8,761 bases of DNA from Pseudomonadota bacterium (lineage in GTDB: Bacteria; Pseudomonadota; Alphaproteobacteria; Rhizobiales; Xanthobacteraceae). The DNA is taken from positions 1 to 8,761 of the forward strand of contig JAJYAH010000252.1 of the NCBI GenBank assembly GCA_021779635.1, read 5' to 3'. A model generated the notes under the pieces. That model was not told where the DNA came from and did not search any database. It worked only from the letters and a program-made list of their open reading frames with translations. Shown here piece by piece: positions 6,021 to 8,761 of this stretch. The position numbers and the translations under genes are program-made. Every line of letters starts with the position of its first letter. Position 1 is the stretch's first letter.

Positions 6021-6898
6021 GCGCTGACCTCAGCTTCACTGCCGCCATGGTGCAGATGTGCACCGGGCTGTTGCCGCAGGCCAATCTCGAGCAGGGGACC
6101 AAACTCGTGCGCGAGGCCGCCGCCCAGGGCGCCGATTATGTGCTCACCCCCGAGGTAAGCAACATGATCCAGGCCAACCGCCAGGCGCTGTTCGAAAATC
6201 TCGCCGCTGAAGAGGACGATCTTTCGCTGAAAGCGTATAGAGCGCTGGCGGCGGAGTTGAAAATCCATCTCCATATCGGCTCGCTGGCCTTGCGGGCCTC
6301 GCCCGAGCGCGCGGTCAACCGCTCGTTCCTGATCGGGCCGGATGGCATGGTGATCGCAAGCTACGACAAGATCCATATGTTCGATATCGATCTGCCTGGT
6401 GGCGAGAGCTATCGCGAATCCGCCAACTACCAGCCGGGCGAAACCGCGGTCATATCGGACCTGCCCTGGGGCCGCATCGGCCTCACGATCTGCTACGACG
6501 TGCGTTTTCCGGCGCTGTATCGTGCGCTCGCCGAAAGCGGCGCGTCGTTTCTTACCGTCCCTTCCGCCTTCACGGTACGAACCGGTGAAGCGCATTGGCA
6601 CACGCTGCTGCGCGCCCGCGCCATCGAGAATGGCTGCTTCGTGTTCGCAGCCGCCCAGGCCGGAACGCATGAGAGCAAGCGCCAGAGCTACGGCCACTCG
6701 CTGATCGTCGATCCCTGGGGCACCATTCTCGCCGAAGGCGGCGCCGCCGAGACCGGCGTTTTCCTGGCGAAGATCGATCCGACGAAAGTCGAGACCGCGC
6801 GCAAGACCGTGCCCTCGCTGCAGCATGGCCGGCGCTTCAGCGTCGCCGATCCCAAGGCTGGTCCCGAGCATCTGCATCTGGTGCGGGGATCGGCATGA
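6017..6898 (+). CDS. Nit-type carbon-nitrogen hydrolase, probable deaminated glutathione amidase
   Basis: The 293-residue protein belongs to the nitrilase superfamily, whose members cleave amide or nitrile bonds with a Glu-Lys-Cys triad. All three residues are seen: Glu46 in LTPEVSN, Lys118 in YDKIHMFDIDLPGG, and Cys159 in ICYDVRFP. The segment DKIHMFDID with ES downstream, plus FTVRTGEAHWHTLLRARAIEN (185-205), is typical of the Nit1/YbeM branch. Known Nit1 and YbeM enzymes hydrolyse deaminated glutathione, a side product of transaminases, to 2-oxoglutarate and Cys-Gly. The start is the ATG at 6017, which overlaps the grxC TGA; the frame is open further upstream but only as a shadow of grxC. 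The gene also overlaps the following DUF1178 gene by ATGA. Another omega-amidase-like substrate remains possible. Confidence 0.93.
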   Translation: MSADLSFTAAMVQMCTGLLPQANLEQGTKLVREAAAQGADYVLTPEVSNMIQANRQALFENLAAEEDDLSLKAYRALAAELKIHLHIGSLALRASPERAVNRSFLIGPDGMVIASYDKIHMFDIDLPGGESYRESANYQPGETAVISDLPWGRIGLTICYDVRFPALYRALAESGASFLTVPSAFTVRTGEAHWHTLLRARAIENGCFVFAAAQAGTHESKRQSYGHSLIVDPWGTILAEGGAAETGVFLAKIDPTKVETARKTVPSLQHGRRFSVADPKAGPEHLHLVRGSA

Positions 6899-7365
6899 TC
6901 CGGTATAATTTGCGCTGCGAGCGCGGCCACGTGTTCGAAAGCTGGTTTCAGAGTTCCCAGGCCTACGAAAGCCAGGAAAAACGCAAGCTGGTGAACTGCC
7001 CTTCTTGCGGCTCCACCAAGGTCGAGCGGGCCATCATGGCCCCGCAGATCGTGAGCAAGAAGGGCCGGGATCGCGCGTCATCCGTACCCGCCGTTGCCAC
7101 GGAAGCCGCGACGCCCGCTTCGACACCGCTGATGATGGCGCAGGAGCGCGAGTTGCGCGCCAAGCTCAGGGAATTGCGCGATCATATCGTGAAGAACGCC
7201 GACAATGTCGGCGAGCGCTTTCCCAACGAGGCCCGCAAAATGCACTACGGCGATATCGAGCATCGTCCGATCTATGGCGAGGCGTCGCCGGAAGAAGCGC
7301 GCTCGCTGATCGATGAGGGCGTCGAGGTGTCGCCGCTGCCGGTGCTGCCCGACGACCGGAACTGA
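6895..7365 (+). CDS. DUF1178 family zinc-ribbon protein
   Basis: This 156-residue soluble protein matches the DUF1178 family, whose function I do not know. Residues 1-45 look like a small zinc ribbon: Cys8 and His12 (MIRYNLRCERGH), then Cys35 and Cys38 (NCPSCGS). An Ala/Thr/Pro-rich linker spans about 62-78. The C-terminal half carries a helix rich in charged residues, then the family motif NVGERFPNEARKMHYGD (104-120) and RPIYGEAS (124-131). The ATG at 6895 overlaps the stop of the Nit-type hydrolase as ATGA, so the two are probably translated together. The context hints at a role with amide hydrolysis or thiol chemistry, but that is guilt by association only. Confidence 0.93.
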   Translation: MIRYNLRCERGHVFESWFQSSQAYESQEKRKLVNCPSCGSTKVERAIMAPQIVSKKGRDRASSVPAVATEAATPASTPLMMAQERELRAKLRELRDHIVKNADNVGERFPNEARKMHYGDIEHRPIYGEASPEEARSLIDEGVEVSPLPVLPDDRN

Positions 7366-7374
7366 TTCTCGTGA

Positions 7375-7473
7375 CCTCATGGTGAGGAGCGCGACTTCGC
7401 GCGTCTCGAACCATGAGAGCATCGACATCCATCCTTGGAGATGCGACCAAGAGGTCGCTCCTCAGGGTGAGGA
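7375..7473. repeat. Palindromic element with two inverted hairpins
   Basis: The left half (7376-7417) is a hairpin: CTCATGGT (7376-7383) pairs perfectly with ACCATGAG (7410-7417) and continues inward with a GC-rich stem around ACTT. The right half (about 7430-7472) is another, with GCGACC (7443-7448) and GGTCGC (7453-7458) around AAGA. The outer ends, CCTCATGGTGAGGAGCG and the reverse complement of 7456-7472, are inverted copies with a few mismatches, so the two halves can also pair end to end. It fills most of the 136-base gap between the DUF1178 gene and the EamA gene. I recall this style of element as abundant in Bradyrhizobium-type genomes, unverified. Confidence 0.75.
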
Positions 7474-7490
7474 TTGCAACCGTTCCGCGC

Positions 7491-7495
7491 AAGGA
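7491..7495 (+). promoter_or_regulatory. Shine-Dalgarno deciding the EamA start
   Basis: AAGGA ends six bases before the ATG at 7502. The reading frame is open upstream to 7313, but that stretch runs through the DUF1178 gene and the palindromic element, so this site favours 7502 as the true start. Confidence 0.75.
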
Positions 7496-7501
7496 CCCTT
7501 C

Positions 7502-7942
7502 ATGAACCCGGGAGCGCTGTCGTCATGGCAAATCTGGGCGGTGCTGTCGGCGGTATTCGCGGCCCTGACCGCGATCTTTGCCAAGGTCGGCGTCGAGGAC
7601 ATCAACCCCGACCTCGCGACCTTCATCCGCACCGTCATCGTGCTGATCAGCTTTTCGCTGATCCTGTTCGTGACCGGCCAATTCAGCAATCCCGGGCCGA
7701 TCTCGCAAAAGAGCTGGATCTTTCTGATCCTGTCCGGCCTCGGCACGGGAGCATCGTGGCTGTGTTATTTCCGCGCGCTGAAGCTTGGACCGGCGACGCT
7801 GGTGGCGCCGATCGACAAATTGAGCGTGGTGCTGGTGGCGCTGTTCGGCGTGGTCTTTCTCGGCGAGCGGCCTTCGCTCAATGGCTGGCTCGGAATAGCG
7901 CTGATTGCCGCCGGCGCGATTCTCATCGCCGTCAAGCGCTGA
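7502..7942 (+). CDS. Single-domain EamA/DMT family membrane protein
   Basis: The 146-residue product is a half-size member of the drug/metabolite transporter (EamA) group. It has five predicted membrane helices, roughly at 10-29, 39-58, 72-90, 100-119 and 127-143. The helix pair around GTGASWLCYFRALKLGPATLVAPIDKLSVV (81-110) and the FLGERPSLNGWLGIALIAAGAIL stretch (119-141) carry the usual EamA pattern. Single-domain members are a known subclass and are expected to pair as dimers to match the ten-helix proteins, so the short length need not mean truncation. The start at 7502 is backed by AAGGA at 7491-7495. It lies 136 bases past the DUF1178 gene, behind a palindromic element, so it may be transcribed separately. 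The substrate is unknown. Confidence 0.9.
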   Translation: MNPGALSSWQIWAVLSAVFAALTAIFAKVGVEDINPDLATFIRTVIVLISFSLILFVTGQFSNPGPISQKSWIFLILSGLGTGASWLCYFRALKLGPATLVAPIDKLSVVLVALFGVVFLGERPSLNGWLGIALIAAGAILIAVKR

Positions 7943-7956
7943 CATAGGTTTTTCAA

Positions 7957-7991
7957 GCGAAGTGGATTCCAGCTTCGCGTGAAGAAACACG
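7957..7991. repeat. Small double-hairpin repeat-like element
   Basis: GCGAAGTGG (7957-7965) pairs with CCA (7969-7971) and CTTCGC (7973-7978) through one bulged G. A second short stem, CGTG (7978-7981) with CACG (7988-7991), follows directly. I recall close relatives of this sequence in many Bradyrhizobium-type intergenic gaps, unverified. It lies between the convergent EamA genes. Confidence 0.6.
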
Positions 7992-8004
7992 TCAAACCAA
8001 AATG

Positions 8005-8033
8005 GTAGCATCGGTTCCCAGAACCGATGCTAC
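8005..8033 (-). terminator. Intrinsic terminator-like hairpin between convergent EamA genes
   Basis: A perfect 13-base stem, GTAGCATCGGTTC (8005-8017) with GAACCGATGCTAC (8021-8033), closes on a 3-base loop. On the minus strand the stem is followed almost at once by TTTT (8003-8000), as in an intrinsic terminator for the right-hand EamA gene. The TAG stop of that gene (8032-8030) lies inside the stem. On the plus strand no T-run follows, though the hairpin could still mark the end of the left-hand EamA mRNA. Confidence 0.75.
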
Positions 8034-8761
8034 GCCGCGACCAAAAGCGCGACGCCGATAATGATCAGCGCGATGCCGGAAAGTTCGCGCGCGGACAATG
8101 GCTGCTTGAATGAGTAATACGCCACGCCCTGTGCGAACAGCACCTCGACCAGCGCCAGCGTGCGCACATTGGCGGCTGCGGTCAGCGCAAACGCCAGGAA
8201 CCAGAACTGCGAGGCGAACGCGCCGGTGAAGCCGGCGAGCAGCGACGGCTTCCACAGGCCGAGTATTTTCCCGAGCACGTCGGGCGCGCGCGCCAGCAGG
8301 TAGATGGTCAGTACCAGCGTCTGCACGAACAGCCCGAACACCAGCGTATAGGACGCCGCCGTCACGAATGACACGCCGGCAACCGTGATGATCGCACCGC
8401 GAAAGCCGACCGCCGAAAGTGCGAACGACGCCGCCGCCGCCAGACCGATAAGCGTCGGCTTCAGGTCGGCGAAATTTTTCTCTCCGCCCGGCCGCAGCGC
8501 GGTGACGACCACGCCGAAGGTCGCGATCAGGATCGCGACCACTTTCAGCGCGGTGAGGTGATCGCCGAGAAACACGAAACCGAAGATCGCGGTCTGGATC
8601 GCTTCGGTCTTCAGATATGCCGTCGTCACCACGAACGAGCGGTCGTTCATCGCCAGCAGCATCAGGCCGGTGGCCACGATCTGGCTCAACGCGCCCAGCA
8701 GCAGCCACGGCCAGAACGCCGCCATCGGCCATGACACGCTGTCACCGGTCACCGCGACCAC
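8030..8761 (-). CDS. Two-domain EamA/DMT family transporter (N-terminus off window)
   Basis: About 243 codons of a drug/metabolite transporter are visible, reading leftward from the right edge. Such proteins usually have around 290-300 residues and ten helices, so roughly the first 50 residues and two helices are probably missing; the GTG at the very edge is unlikely to be the start. Visible residues 17-38, 45-65 and 72-88 finish the first EamA repeat, including NDRSFVVTTAYLKTEAIQ (39-56) and FVFLGDHLTALKVV (62-75). The second repeat runs from about 104 to 243, with ANVRTLALVEVLFAQGVAYY (197-216) and ELSGIALIIIGVALLVAA at the end. It is an inner-membrane exporter or importer of unknown substrate. 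It converges on the single-domain EamA gene and ends within a terminator-like hairpin. Confidence 0.9.
   Translation of the reverse strand: MVAVTGDSVSWPMAAFWPWLLLGALSQIVATGLMLLAMNDRSFVVTTAYLKTEAIQTAIFGFVFLGDHLTALKVVAILIATFGVVVTALRPGGEKNFADLKPTLIGLAAAASFALSAVGFRGAIITVAGVSFVTAASYTLVFGLFVQTLVLTIYLLARAPDVLGKILGLWKPSLLAGFTGAFASQFWFLAFALTAAANVRTLALVEVLFAQGVAYYSFKQPLSARELSGIALIIIGVALLVAA

Noticed and set aside
5870..6877. A 335-codon minus-strand frame opposite the Nit-type hydrolase.
   Set aside because: It is an antisense shadow spanning two real genes, with no domain and no ribosome binding site.
7313..7501. Upstream extension of the single-domain EamA frame.
   Set aside because: It overlaps the end of the DUF1178 gene and reads through a palindromic element; AAGGA at 7491-7495 supports the start at 7502.
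1..8761. CRISPR arrays, insertion sequences, prophage or defence genes.
   Set aside because: No regularly spaced direct repeats, transposase, integrase, nuclease or toxin-antitoxin motifs were seen on either strand.

Overview
The window reads as ordinary chromosomal sequence from a high-GC alphaproteobacterium, most likely Bradyrhizobium, Rhodopseudomonas or another member of the Nitrobacteraceae. Three things suggest this: the protein sequences (SecA, ArgJ and the BioC/NDUFAF5-like methyltransferase match what I recall of that family), the strong G/C third-position bias, and intergenic palindromes of a style I associate with those genomes. The assignment is from memory and was not tested by a search.

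Layout. The 5' end of secA runs off the left edge on the minus strand. A 526-base gap with no recognisable gene separates it from a divergent, exported parvulin-type peptidyl-prolyl isomerase. Downstream on the plus strand follow argJ (arginine biosynthesis) and a MutT-type Nudix hydrolase. A methyltransferase of the NDUFAF5/BioC-like group lies on the minus strand, convergent with mutT and divergent from the next block.

That block is a tight plus-strand cluster: a ComF-family phosphoribosyltransferase, a glutaredoxin (grxC), a Nit-type carbon-nitrogen hydrolase related to deaminated-glutathione amidase, and a small DUF1178 zinc-ribbon protein. The last three are joined by ATGA stop/start overlaps. 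A single-domain EamA membrane protein follows, and a second, two-domain EamA transporter converges on it from the right edge, where its N-terminus is cut off.

Functionally the genes are housekeeping: protein export and envelope folding, arginine synthesis, nucleotide-pool sanitation, thiol redox and glutathione repair, and small-molecule transport. I found no phage, insertion sequence, CRISPR array, tRNA, rRNA or defence system. The non-routine content lies between the genes. Four structurally different palindromic elements each sit at a gene boundary (2012-2104, 3884-3945, 7375-7473, 7957-8033). An 11-base tandem duplication at the grxC start creates a four-codon mini-ORF overlapping the true start codon. 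The methyltransferase has lost the usual glycine-rich AdoMet motif. I see no convincing case for a new multi-gene system.
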